Source: Phreatobacter sp. (GTDB lineage Bacteria > Pseudomonadota > Alphaproteobacteria > Rhizobiales > Phreatobacteraceae). Taken from it: 64,000 nucleotides of DNA. The DNA is taken from assembly GCF_016793595.1 (NCBI RefSeq), contig NZ_JAEULY010000020.1, forward strand, positions 62,001 to 126,000, read 5' to 3'. This document shows positions 1-8,487 of this stretch, piece by piece. The notes beneath the pieces are model-generated. The model was not told the origin of the DNA. It did not search any database and saw only the letters and a list, made by a program, of their open reading frames with translations. The first letter of the stretch is position 1; each line of letters begins with the position of its first letter. A program made the translations under genes and the position numbers.

Positions 1-1313
1 ATCCTACCCTCGAGGACCGGCCGAAACAGAGCCGTCAGGTGAAGCCCGGCGGGCGTCGGCGGCACTTCGAGTTCGTCGGGCATCAGGGTGCGCAGGGCAT
101 CCAGCACCGCCGCCTGCCGCTCGGCATAGACCTTTCGCATGCGCCGGAGATAGCGCAGCAAATGCCCCTGGCGCAGGAACTCCGCGAGCGCCAGCTGCGT
201 CGTGCCCGCCGTGTGGACGTCTATGCGCGCGCGCCCGCGCGCGAAGGCTTCGGTGAACAGCCTGCTCGCGACGAGATAGCCAATCCTCAGGCTCGGCAGC
301 ATCACCTTGGAAAAAGTGCCGAGATAGATGACCCGTCCGACCCGATCGAGCGACTTCAGCGATGCCGTCATGCTGTCGCGGTGGCGGAACTCGGAATTGT
401 AGTCGTCCTCGATGATCCATGCGCCATGCTGACCGGCCCATTGCAGCAGCTCCTGCCGGCGCTCCAGGTTCATGGCGACGCCGAGCGGGAACTGATGCGA
501 CGGGGTCACGACGGCGAGCTTGGCATTGGGCGCGCGGCGAATGCCCTCGGAAACGATCAGCCCCTTCTCGTCCACAGGGACCGGGACGAGCTTCGCCCCG
601 GCCGCCTTCAGGCTCCAGCGCGCCTCGATGAAGCCGGGCTCCTCCACCCAGACCTCGTCGCCGGGATCGAGCAGCATCCGGCAGCAGAGGTCCAGCGCCC
701 CTGAACTGGCGCTTGTGATGGCCACTTCGTCGGGCCGGCACAGCAGGCCGCGCACGGCACCGAGATATTCCGCGGTCGCCTCGCGCAGCGGCTGCCATCC
801 CAGCGGCGACATGTCGACGCAAGCGGAGCGCGGCGGGTTCGCCCAGGTCTGGCGCAGTAGGCGCGACCAGACATCGAACGGGAAGCCCGACACGTCGGGC
901 GTGCCCGTGCTGAACGGCGATCCGAGGTCGAAATCGTAGCGGGTGTCCAGCACCGAGCGCCAGCGCTGCGACAGCCAGTCGTCCGACGCGGTCGACGACG
1001 GTGTCGGCGCCGGCACCACGGGCGCGGAAGCCCGGGCGACCGCCGCGACCTCGACGCCGCCGCGCGGCACGGACCGGAGATATCCTTCCGAATAGAGCAG
1101 GTCGAACGCCGTCAGCACGATCGCGCGCGAACAGCCGAGTTCGGCGGCCAGCCTGCGCGAGCCGAGCAGCCGCGTCCCCGCGCTGAGGCGGCCGTCGAGA
1201 ATCTGGTTGCGCAGGTGAGCCGCGACCTGCTGGTAGAGCGGCAGGTCGGAACCGCGGTCGAGCCCGACCCCGGCCACCGACACGCGGCCCCCCGTCGCGC
1301 TGTCGCGAGCCAT
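1..1313 (-). CDS. MocR/PdxR-family transcriptional regulator with aminotransferase-like domain (3' end outside window)
   Basis: A cytoplasmic PLP-binding regulator, open to the window edge so the C-terminus is missing. Residues about 18-90 form a GntR-type winged helix (LPLYQQVAAHLRNQIL, then GSRRLAAELGCSRAIV). Residues from about 125 onward are a fold-type I aminotransferase domain with the MocR signature TPSHQFPLGVAM (270-281), the PLP-contacting D303/Y305 in IIEDDYNSEF and Schiff-base Lys336 in TFSKVMLPSLRIGYL. The ATG lies 32 bases after the hyuB stop, so it is probably the last gene of the dpp-hyu operon and its likely regulator. MocR proteins sense amino-acid or PLP-like ligands; which ligand applies here is unknown. 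The frame beside it also stays open for 463 codons but is an arginine-rich shadow. Confidence 0.9.
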   Translation of the reverse strand, partial: MARDSATGGRVSVAGVGLDRGSDLPLYQQVAAHLRNQILDGRLSAGTRLLGSRRLAAELGCSRAIVLTAFDLLYSEGYLRSVPRGGVEVAAVARASAPVVPAPTPSSTASDDWLSQRWRSVLDTRYDFDLGSPFSTGTPDVSGFPFDVWSRLLRQTWANPPRSACVDMSPLGWQPLREATAEYLGAVRGLLCRPDEVAITSASSGALDLCCRMLLDPGDEVWVEEPGFIEARWSLKAAGAKLVPVPVDEKGLIVSEGIRRAPNAKLAVVTPSHQFPLGVAMNLERRQELLQWAGQHGAWIIEDDYNSEFRHRDSMTASLKSLDRVGRVIYLGTFSKVMLPSLRIGYLVASRLFTEAFARGRARIDVHTAGTTQLALAEFLRQGHLLRYLRRMRKVYAERQAAVLDALRTLMPDELEVPPTPAGLHLTALFRPVLEGR

Positions 1314-1345
1314 CACGCACCCCGAAAGTTGACGCGGCAAGGTTA

Positions 1346-2932
1346 CTAGACCCGCGTCGCCGGATCTCCGAATCCGCCGCCGCCGCACCCCTCAAGCGTG
1401 ACGAGATCGCCGGCTTTCAGCAACAGGTTTGCCTTGCCCGCGAGCGGCTCCCGGGCGCCATCGCGCTCCAGCGTGACGACATAGGGCTTGCCGGGTTCGC
1501 CGCCGCTGAGGCCGTATGTCGGCATGACCGTGCGCTCGACACAGGTCGTCAGCCACATCGAGGGAGCGAGCACGCGGTAGCTGCGAATGACGCCGTCGCC
1601 GCCCTTGTGGCGCCCTCTCCCGCCCGAATCCCGCCGGATGGCCTGGCGCTCGACCCGGATGGCATAGTTCGCTTCAATCACCTCGGCGGGTGTGTTCGAG
1701 GTATTGGCCAGATGAACCCTGGTCGCCGGGCATCCGTCGCGATCGTGCCGAGCCCCCTCGCCGCCGCCGTGCACCTCGTAGAGCATGCGCCAGGACTGAT
1801 CGGGCATGGGCTCGGCGAATGCCAGAAGACCCGAGGTCGCCGGGCCGCCTGCCGAGAGCTTTTCGGGAATGACCGATTCCATGGCGAGGAAGATCGCATC
1901 GACCACGCGCATCGACGTCTCGTGGTTGCCCGCCGCCACGGCGGCGTTCCAGCCGGGCTCGAGAATGGACCCCGGGCGCGTGATGATCGTGATCGGCCGC
2001 AACGCTCCGGCATTCTGCTGCATGTCGCGACCGCTCATGATGCGCGCCGCATAGACGACAGCGGAACGGGCGATGAAGGGCGTCGTGTTGCAGAAGGTCG
2101 CGACCTTGTCCGCCGATCCCGACAGATCGAAGGTCGCTTCGTCGCCGCGGATCTCGATCCTGACGTGGATGCGCGAGGGCTCGCCGTTCGGTCCGCCATC
2201 GTCGAGGAAGTCCTCGCCCTCGTAGACGCCGTCCGGCAGGTCGGCGATAGCCGCCCGCATCTCGGCCTCCGAGAGGTCGTGCAGCCGCGCCATCGTGTCG
2301 ACGAAGGTCTGCGTGCCGTACTGCTCGCACATCTCCCGGATGCGCCGCTCCGCGGCGGTGGTCGCGGCGAGCTGCGCCATCAGGTCGCCTTCGCAGGAGA
2401 CGGGATCGCGGACATTGGCGAGGATGAAGTCGAGAACCGGACGATTGACGCCGGCGGAACTGGCAATGGGCAGAGGCGGGATGCGGATCGCCTCCTGGAA
2501 GGTATCGACGGCGCGCGCGAGGTAGCTCCCCGGCCAGGTCCCGCCCACGTCGGGCCAATGGGCGAGGCTGAGCGCGAAGGCGATCAGCTTGCCGTCCACG
2601 AAGACCGGTCGCGCCACCTTGACGTCGTTGAGGTGGTTACCGCCGAGCGCGCCGACATTGTAGATGATCGCGTCGCCCTCTTTCATGCCGCTGGCCGGGC
2701 ACACCTTGAGCAGTTCCCTGATCGTATAGGCCATGGCGCCAAGGTGGATGGGAATGTCACGCCCCTGCCCCACCAGGCCGCCCTCGGCATCGGTGATGGC
2801 GGACGACAGATCGCCGGCCTCGCGCAGCAGCGGCGAGCGCGCCGAGCGCGTCATGACAAGACTCATCTCTTCGGCTGCCGCCGAGAGACCATGACGGATC
2901 ACCTCGACGACGAAGGGGTCCAGCGTGCTCAT
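1346..2932 (-). CDS. hyuB: Hydantoinase/oxoprolinase B-type subunit
   Basis: This is the B subunit of an ATP-dependent N-methylhydantoinase/5-oxoprolinase/acetone-carboxylase-like enzyme, 528 residues, normal for the family. The start is the ATG giving MSTLDPFVVEVIRHGLSAAAEEM, the conserved N-terminus of HyuB; an open frame extends further upstream but overlaps hyuA and has no family resemblance. Recognisable blocks include ARSPLLREAGDLSSAI, NVGALGGNHLNDVKV, the AGNHETSMR region and the glycine-rich tail LEGCGGGGFGDP. Its ATG overlaps the hyuA stop as ATGA, indicating translational coupling and an equimolar complex. The substrate cannot be decided from sequence; a cyclic amide imported by the adjacent peptide-type ABC system is the simplest inference. 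Confidence 0.93.
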   Translation of the reverse strand: MSTLDPFVVEVIRHGLSAAAEEMSLVMTRSARSPLLREAGDLSSAITDAEGGLVGQGRDIPIHLGAMAYTIRELLKVCPASGMKEGDAIIYNVGALGGNHLNDVKVARPVFVDGKLIAFALSLAHWPDVGGTWPGSYLARAVDTFQEAIRIPPLPIASSAGVNRPVLDFILANVRDPVSCEGDLMAQLAATTAAERRIREMCEQYGTQTFVDTMARLHDLSEAEMRAAIADLPDGVYEGEDFLDDGGPNGEPSRIHVRIEIRGDEATFDLSGSADKVATFCNTTPFIARSAVVYAARIMSGRDMQQNAGALRPITIITRPGSILEPGWNAAVAAGNHETSMRVVDAIFLAMESVIPEKLSAGGPATSGLLAFAEPMPDQSWRMLYEVHGGGEGARHDRDGCPATRVHLANTSNTPAEVIEANYAIRVERQAIRRDSGGRGRHKGGDGVIRSYRVLAPSMWLTTCVERTVMPTYGLSGGEPGKPYVVTLERDGAREPLAGKANLLLKAGDLVTLEGCGGGGFGDPATRV

Positions 2933-4932
2933 GCCGCGCTCCGGTTCAGGAAGAGGTTGCCGAGATCGTCCGCGCGCGCCTGCCAGCCCGGCGGAACCAC
3001 GACGGTCGACCAGGCATCCTCGATGATGGCCGGGCCCGAAACCGTCGCCGCCAGGGTTTCGCGAGCTATAATGGCGGTTGGCACCGGCCGGCCGCCCTCG
3101 AAGACGCAGTCGCGCACGCGTTCGGTGACCGGCGGGCGACCGACATCGGGCCGCGAGAACGCGGTCATGGATGCCTTGACCGCCTGCACGCGCACGGACT
3201 CGATGACGCATGACTCGCCGGTGGCATAGCCGAAGAGCTGCTGGTGGCGGTTATGGAAGTCCGCCTCCAGCGCCACGATGTCGAGCGGCATGGCAAAGCC
3301 GATCGGAATGCTGTCGCTTTGCGCGGCATAACGCATCAGCGCCACATGCTCGATGGCGATGTCGCGCTCCGCTATGCCATTGGCGATGAGCGGCGTGGTC
3401 GCCTCCCTGACCAGTTCGCCGACACGTTCGGCGAAGGCTGCCTGCGGGAAGCCGTTCAGCGGCATCCTGACGGTTCGCTGTTGGAGAAAGCTGAAGTCGG
3501 CGGTCAGGCAGCCGAGCGCCGAGAAGGCGCTAGAAGCGGCGGGCACGACAATTTCCTTGAGCCCGTAGATGTCGGCGAGGCCCGTCGCATGCATCGGGCC
3601 ACCACCGCCAAAGGCGAGCAGCGTGCAATCGCGGCCATCGACACCGCGCTCGACCGTGACGCGGCGCAGGGCGCGCGCCATCGACGCATTCGCGACCTTG
3701 ACGATGCCGAGCGCCGTTTCGGTCAGGCCAAGCCCGAGCGTTTTCGCGATCGGGGCGATGACCCGGCGGGCGGCCTCGACATCCAGCTGGATCGTATCCC
3801 CGAGGCGAGCTTCGGGATCGAGATAGCCGAGCACGGCATTGGCATCGGTGATGGTCGGCCGGTCGCCGCCCCGGCCATAGCAGGCAGGCCCCGGCACGGA
3901 GCCGGCGCTCTTCGGTCCGACGGTCAGTCCGCCGGGTCCAAGGCTGACGATCGACCCGCCTCCCGCGCCGATAGAGTGCACGGCCAGCATGGGCTGGCGC
4001 AGCGGACGCCCGCCCATCATGCGGGTGTCCGTCATTTCCGCAGCACCGTCGACGATCAGGCAGACATCGGTCGTGGTTCCACCCATGTCGAACGTGAGAA
4101 CACGGGGACGACCGAGGTCCCGCGCGAGGCGCGCCGATGCCGAAACACCTGCGGCGGGGCCGGACATGGCCATGACGAGAGGGCGGCGCTTCACGGCCGG
4201 GATCGGCACCATGGCGCCGGCCGAGTGAAACACCTGCAAACCCGCGCCCAGCGGCAGCTTCTCCTCGAGCTCGGTAAGGTATTCGACCGCGATCGGCATC
4301 GCAGCCGCATTGAAGGCCGTCGATGACGCGCGCTCGTATTCGCGCGCCTCCGGATTGATCTCGTGCGACACGCACAGATGCGGCACGACGCCTTCGAGAC
4401 GCTCCGCAAGCATCTTCTCGTGGACAGGGTTCGCGTAGGAATGCAGCAGGCAGATCGCCACGCTCTGCACCTCGTTGGCCTTCAGCCAGGCAATGAGGCG
4501 CTCGATTTCGGCTTCGGGCAGGGGCTCGACGACGACGCCTGAGTGATCGAGGCGCTCCTTCACCCCGAAGCAGAGCGCTGGCGGTACCAGCGGCGGCGCC
4601 TTCGGACGGATATCGAGGCGATAGAGTTCCTCGCGCCGGTAGCGCGCGATCTCCAGCACGTCCTCGAAGCCGGCCGTGGCCACCAGCGCCACCCTGGGAA
4701 GCCGCTCCTCGACGAGAGCGTTGGTCACCCGCGTCGTCCCGTGCACGAAGCGGCGGACGTCGGCGGCGCCGAGTCCCACGGCGGCGAGCGCCTCGAGCAT
4801 GGCACGCACGGGCGCGTCCGGGCGCGAGGGCACTTTCGCGATGCGGGTCTCGTTGCTCGCGGACTGGACGGCGATGATGTCGGTGAACGTGCCGCCGATA
4901 TCCGTGCCGATGTCCCAAACCCTGGTTTGCAC
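2929..4932 (-). CDS. hyuA: Hydantoinase/oxoprolinase A-type (ATP-binding) subunit
   Basis: This is the ATP-binding subunit that phosphorylates the substrate amide before ring opening, acting with HyuB. The 667-residue protein starts at a GTG (VQTRVWDIGTD) preceded by GAGGAG at six bases; no better ATG exists. The actin/Hsp70-like phosphate-binding loop DIGGTFTD is at residues 12-19, a second nucleotide motif is FDMGGTTTDVCLI near the middle, and AGGGSI and FGGGGPMHA follow. It sits 38 bases after the double ABC ATPase and overlaps hyuB by four bases. Family alternatives are 5-oxoprolinase, N-methylhydantoinase and acetophenone or acetone carboxylase; the neighbours (a peptide-type transporter and a MocR regulator) favour a cyclic amino-acid derivative. 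Confidence 0.93.
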   Translation of the reverse strand: MQTRVWDIGTDIGGTFTDIIAVQSASNETRIAKVPSRPDAPVRAMLEALAAVGLGAADVRRFVHGTTRVTNALVEERLPRVALVATAGFEDVLEIARYRREELYRLDIRPKAPPLVPPALCFGVKERLDHSGVVVEPLPEAEIERLIAWLKANEVQSVAICLLHSYANPVHEKMLAERLEGVVPHLCVSHEINPEAREYERASSTAFNAAAMPIAVEYLTELEEKLPLGAGLQVFHSAGAMVPIPAVKRRPLVMAMSGPAAGVSASARLARDLGRPRVLTFDMGGTTTDVCLIVDGAAEMTDTRMMGGRPLRQPMLAVHSIGAGGGSIVSLGPGGLTVGPKSAGSVPGPACYGRGGDRPTITDANAVLGYLDPEARLGDTIQLDVEAARRVIAPIAKTLGLGLTETALGIVKVANASMARALRRVTVERGVDGRDCTLLAFGGGGPMHATGLADIYGLKEIVVPAASSAFSALGCLTADFSFLQQRTVRMPLNGFPQAAFAERVGELVREATTPLIANGIAERDIAIEHVALMRYAAQSDSIPIGFAMPLDIVALEADFHNRHQQLFGYATGESCVIESVRVQAVKASMTAFSRPDVGRPPVTERVRDCVFEGGRPVPTAIIARETLAATVSGPAIIEDAWSTVVVPPGWQARADDLGNLFLNRSAA

Positions 4933-4970
4933 GTTCGTCTCCTCGATGAGGTTCACTTCGGCCGGCCTTG

Positions 4971-6614
4971 TCAGCCGGCCAGCGCCCGCTGGGGCTCGAA
5001 ATGCGGAATGGCGTCGAGCAGTTCGCGGGTGTAGGCCGCCTGGGGAGCGGCGAAAAGCTCCCTGCTCGCTCCCTCCTCGACGACGGTGCCCTGGCGCATG
5101 ACCACGATGCGCTCGCACATCATGCGCACCACGTTGAGGTCGTGGCTGACGAACAGGAACGACAGGCCGCTGTCCCGGCGCAGATCGTCGAGCAGCTTCA
5201 GCACCACCGCCTGCACGGACACGTCGAGAGCAGCCGTCGGCTCGTCGAGCACGAGCAGGCGCGGTTCGACCGCGATGGCCCTCGCGATGCCGATGCGCGC
5301 CTTCTGACCGCCCGAGAGCTGGTGCGGGAAGCGCCCGAGCAGGTCGCGCGGCAGTCCGCAGCGCTCGGCTGCTTCCTCGACGCGCCGCCTCAGCTGCGCC
5401 GCGTCCTGCGGCTTCACCAGACGCTTCACCGGATGGGCGATGCAGTCGAAGGCGCTGAACCGTGGGTTCAGGCTGTCGTGCGGGTCCTGAAAGACGATCT
5501 GGATATCCCGCCGGCGGGGCGAGGCATGGAAGTCCCGCGCGGGAATGGCCCCGATATCCTCGCCGTCGAACAGCAGCCTGCCGCCGTCGTGGTCGACGAG
5601 CCGGCAGATCATGCGCGAGATCGTGCTCTTGCCGGAGCCCGACTCGCCCACGAGCCCCAGGCTTTCGCCACGACCGAGCTTCAGCGACACGCGATCGACG
5701 GCCGCGACGTCGCCATAGCGCTTCACCAGGCCCTCGGCGTCGAGCAACGGCGGCGTTCCGCGCTCACGGGCGATCGCCGGGCCGGGCGGTCGCGGCGCTT
5801 CGCCCACGAGATCGTCGACGGTCGATTCGAAGGTCGGCGAGGCCGCGACAAGCCTGCGGGTATAGGGATGCTGCGGATTGCCGAAAAGCTCCGCCGTCGG
5901 CGCCCGCTCGACGACCTTGCCCTCCTGCATGACGACGACGTCGCGACAATAGCGAGCCGCAAGACCCAGGTCGTGCGTGATCAGGATCAGCGCCATGTTC
6001 CGCTCGGCCGTCAGCTGCGCCAGCAGGTCCATCACCGTCTTCTGCGTCGTCACGTCGAGGCCGGTGGTCGGCTCGTCCGCGATGAGCAGGGCGGGATCGC
6101 AGGCCATGGCCATGGCGATCATCACGCGCTGGCACATGCCGCCGGAAAGCTCTTCCGGATAGGCGTCGAAACGGCTTGCCGCGTTACGGATCCGCACCGC
6201 CTCGAGCAGTTCCAGCGCCCGCGCGCGCACCTGCGCCTTCGGCAGGTTCTGGTGGGCCTCGATGGCGTCCATGATCTGCCGGCCGATGCCACGGATCGGG
6301 TTGAGCGCGGACCTGGGGCTCTGGAACACCATGGAGATCGCGGCGCCGCGCAGGCTGTTCATCCGGGACGACGGCGCCCTGGTGATGTCCTCGCCCCTGA
6401 ACAGTATCCTCCCCGAGGGAATGCGCGCGGACCGGTCGAGGAGCTGCGTCACGGCATAGGCGGTCACCGACTTGCCCGAGCCGCTCTCGCCGACGATGGC
6501 CAGGGTTCCCCCTTGCGCGACCTCGATGTCGACGCCGCGCACGGCCTCGACGATTCCGCCGCGCGTCGAGAAGGAAACCCTGAGGTCCTCGACCTTCAGA
6601 AGCGGCTCGGTCAT
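4971..6614 (-). CDS. Fused double ATP-binding protein of dipeptide/oligopeptide-type ABC importer (DppD-DppF)
   Basis: This cytoplasmic ATPase powers the adjacent DppBC-type importer. Its 547 residues carry two complete ABC cassettes in tandem. The first has Walker A GESGSGKS near residue 40, signature LSGGMCQRV and Walker B LLIADEPTTGLDV. The second has GESGSGKSTISRM, LSGGQKARIGIARA and LLVLDEPTAALDVSVQ. Each cassette is followed by the peptide-importer tail seen in PHPYTRRLV and AAYTRELLDAIP. The ATG overlaps the stop of the dppC-like gene as ATGA. A second, larger fused ATPase of the same class lies at 36662-38539 without permeases. The substrate may be a peptide, a hydantoin or another cyclic amide, given the hyuAB genes next in the operon. 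Confidence 0.93.
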   Translation of the reverse strand: MTEPLLKVEDLRVSFSTRGGIVEAVRGVDIEVAQGGTLAIVGESGSGKSVTAYAVTQLLDRSARIPSGRILFRGEDITRAPSSRMNSLRGAAISMVFQSPRSALNPIRGIGRQIMDAIEAHQNLPKAQVRARALELLEAVRIRNAASRFDAYPEELSGGMCQRVMIAMAMACDPALLIADEPTTGLDVTTQKTVMDLLAQLTAERNMALILITHDLGLAARYCRDVVVMQEGKVVERAPTAELFGNPQHPYTRRLVAASPTFESTVDDLVGEAPRPPGPAIARERGTPPLLDAEGLVKRYGDVAAVDRVSLKLGRGESLGLVGESGSGKSTISRMICRLVDHDGGRLLFDGEDIGAIPARDFHASPRRRDIQIVFQDPHDSLNPRFSAFDCIAHPVKRLVKPQDAAQLRRRVEEAAERCGLPRDLLGRFPHQLSGGQKARIGIARAIAVEPRLLVLDEPTAALDVSVQAVVLKLLDDLRRDSGLSFLFVSHDLNVVRMMCERIVVMRQGTVVEEGASRELFAAPQAAYTRELLDAIPHFEPQRALAG

Positions 6615-7456
6615 GTCCGCATCCTCGGGTCGAGAATGTCGCGCAGGCCGTCACCGAGCAGATTGAAGCAGAGCACGGCAAGCATCAGGGCGAGGCCGGG
6701 AAAGGCCACCAGCCACCACTGGCCGGTGCCGATGAAGCGCGCGCCCTCCGCGACCATGATGCCCCATTCGGGCGTCGGCGCCTGGACGCCGAGGCCGAGG
6801 AAGGAGAGCCCGGCGGCATTGAGGATCGCCCAGCCGAGATTGAGCGATATCTGCACGGCCATGGCGGGTAGGATGTTCGGCAGCAGGAAGCGCAGGACGA
6901 CGGCGGCATCGCTGTCGCCGCCGGCGCGCGCCGCCTCCACCCATCCGGCATGGCGCCTGACATTGACCTCGGCGCGGGCAAAGCGAATGTAGAACGGCAG
7001 ATTGATGATTGCGGTCGCGATGATGATGTTCTCGACCCGGTTGCCGAGCGCCGCCACGAGCGCCATGGCGAGGACAAAGAGCGGGAACGCCATGAGCACG
7101 TCGACGAGCCGTCCCACCCAGCGGTCCAGCCTGCCGCCGACATAGCCGCAGAAGCTTCCGATGACGGCGCCCGCGACGAAGGACAGGCTGACCGCCGCGG
7201 CCGCGATCGTCAGATCGAGGCGGGTCGCGGCCAGGAGACGGCTGAAGATGTCGCGCCCCAGCTGGTCGGTCCCCGCCCAGTGAGCCGCCGATGGCGGCTT
7301 CAGCGCGTTGGAGACATTCGACGCGACCGGGTCGTAGGGCGCGATCCACGGGGCCAGGACGGCGACGGCGACCAGCAGGAAAGTGCCGGCGGCGGCGAAA
7401 GCCGTGACCGGGTTGCCGCGCAGCACCCAGCCAGCGTGCCTGAGAGTGCTGCTCAT
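6611..7456 (-). CDS. Dipeptide-type ABC transporter permease, DppC family
   Basis: This is one of the two inner-membrane permeases of the importer, 281 residues with about six hydrophobic segments. The N-terminal OppC_N segment (GNPVTAFAAAGTFLLVAVAVL) is followed by the DppC landmark HWAGTDQLGRDIFSRLL and the EAA loop EAARAGGDSDAAVVLRFLLPN that contacts the ATPase. The C-terminus LLGDGLRDILDPRM is typical of the family. A longer frame runs upstream into dppB, but the ATG beginning MSSTLRHAGWV overlaps the dppB stop as ATGA and gives the usual length. It forms a heterodimer with the DppB-like protein and couples to the fused ATPase encoded immediately after it. Confidence 0.94.
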   Translation of the reverse strand: MSSTLRHAGWVLRGNPVTAFAAAGTFLLVAVAVLAPWIAPYDPVASNVSNALKPPSAAHWAGTDQLGRDIFSRLLAATRLDLTIAAAAVSLSFVAGAVIGSFCGYVGGRLDRWVGRLVDVLMAFPLFVLAMALVAALGNRVENIIIATAIINLPFYIRFARAEVNVRRHAGWVEAARAGGDSDAAVVLRFLLPNILPAMAVQISLNLGWAILNAAGLSFLGLGVQAPTPEWGIMVAEGARFIGTGQWWLVAFPGLALMLAVLCFNLLGDGLRDILDPRMRT

Positions 7457-8484
7457 TCGACTGTTACCCTCGGATCCGCGATGCCGTAGAGCACGTCGAT
7501 GGCGAGGTTCACCATCACGAAAATGGCCGCGATCAGCAGAACAAAGCCCTGCACCGGCGCATAGTCGGACGCCAGCAGCGCATCGAGGGCATAGGAGCCG
7601 ATGCCGGGCCAGGAAAAGACCTTCTCGACCAGCACATTGGCGCCCAGCATGGTCGAGAACACGATGCCGATGATGGTCAGCACGGGCAGCATCGCGTTGC
7701 GCAGCGCATAGACGATGACGACCCGCCAGCTGCTCATGCCGACCGACCGTGCCGTTCGGATGAAGTCGCCGCCGAGCACGGCGAGCAGGGAAGCGCGCGT
7801 CATGCGGGCGAGCGGCGCCAGAACGAACAGCGCCATGGTGAAGGCTGGCAGGATCAGCTGGCCGAACGCAGCCCGCCATCCCGCGAAGTCGCCCACCATG
7901 AGGAAATCGATCAGCAGGAAGCCCGTGATCTCCGGCGGCTGGGCCGCGAAGATGTCGATCCGGCCGGTAGGATCGGGGGCAAGGCCGAGGAGGTAGTAGA
8001 AGACGTAGATCAGCAACAGGCCGGAGACGAAGGTTGGCACGCATACGCCGAGCGTGCAGACGAAACGCACGCCGTGATCGATCAACGAATTCGGCTTCAG
8101 CGCCGCGACGATGCCGAGCGGGATCGCGAGAGTCAGCGCGATGATCAGCGCGAAGAAACTGAGCTCCAGGGACGCCGGAAGCCGCTGGGCAAGATCGGCC
8201 AGCACCGGCTGGCCAGTGGTCATGGACCGGCCGAGATGGCCGGTCGCGATGTCATAGAGGTAGCGGACGAGTTGCTCGTACATCGGCCGGTCGAGACCCA
8301 TCTGGCGGCGCAGCTCGTTGATCTCCTCCTGTCCGGCATTGGGGCCGGAGGCGAAGAACGTTGCCGGATCGCCCGGCAACACGCGCATGAGCAGGAACGT
8401 GAAGACGACGACGCCCAGAAGCGCCGGCACCGACGCTCCCAGCCGCTTCACGACTCTCCTGCCGATGTTCTTCGCCGCCGACAT
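7453..8484 (-). CDS. Dipeptide-type ABC transporter permease, DppB family
   Basis: The second inner-membrane permease, 343 residues. The N-terminus RRVVKRLGASVPALLGVVVFTFLLMRVLPGDP is the standard DppB/OppB opening, with a first membrane segment and the conserved LPGDP. The periplasmic region carries LRRQMGLDRP and GHLGRS. The cytoplasmic EAA loop is IRTARSVGMSSWRVVIVYALRNAMLPVLT, and the protein ends with LYGIADPRV. It starts three bases after the upstream binding-protein gene and overlaps dppC by ATGA, so binding protein, DppB, DppC and the ATPase form one transcription unit on the minus strand. Confidence 0.95.
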   Translation of the reverse strand: MSAAKNIGRRVVKRLGASVPALLGVVVFTFLLMRVLPGDPATFFASGPNAGQEEINELRRQMGLDRPMYEQLVRYLYDIATGHLGRSMTTGQPVLADLAQRLPASLELSFFALIIALTLAIPLGIVAALKPNSLIDHGVRFVCTLGVCVPTFVSGLLLIYVFYYLLGLAPDPTGRIDIFAAQPPEITGFLLIDFLMVGDFAGWRAAFGQLILPAFTMALFVLAPLARMTRASLLAVLGGDFIRTARSVGMSSWRVVIVYALRNAMLPVLTIIGIVFSTMLGANVLVEKVFSWPGIGSYALDALLASDYAPVQGFVLLIAAIFVMVNLAIDVLYGIADPRVTVE

Positions 8485-8487
8485 CGA

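Noticed and set aside
4..1395. Long minus-strand open frame of 463 codons over the first gene
   Set aside because: Its translation is rich in Arg, Ala and Gly with no family resemblance; the overlapping frame starting at 1313 is a clear MocR/PdxR protein.
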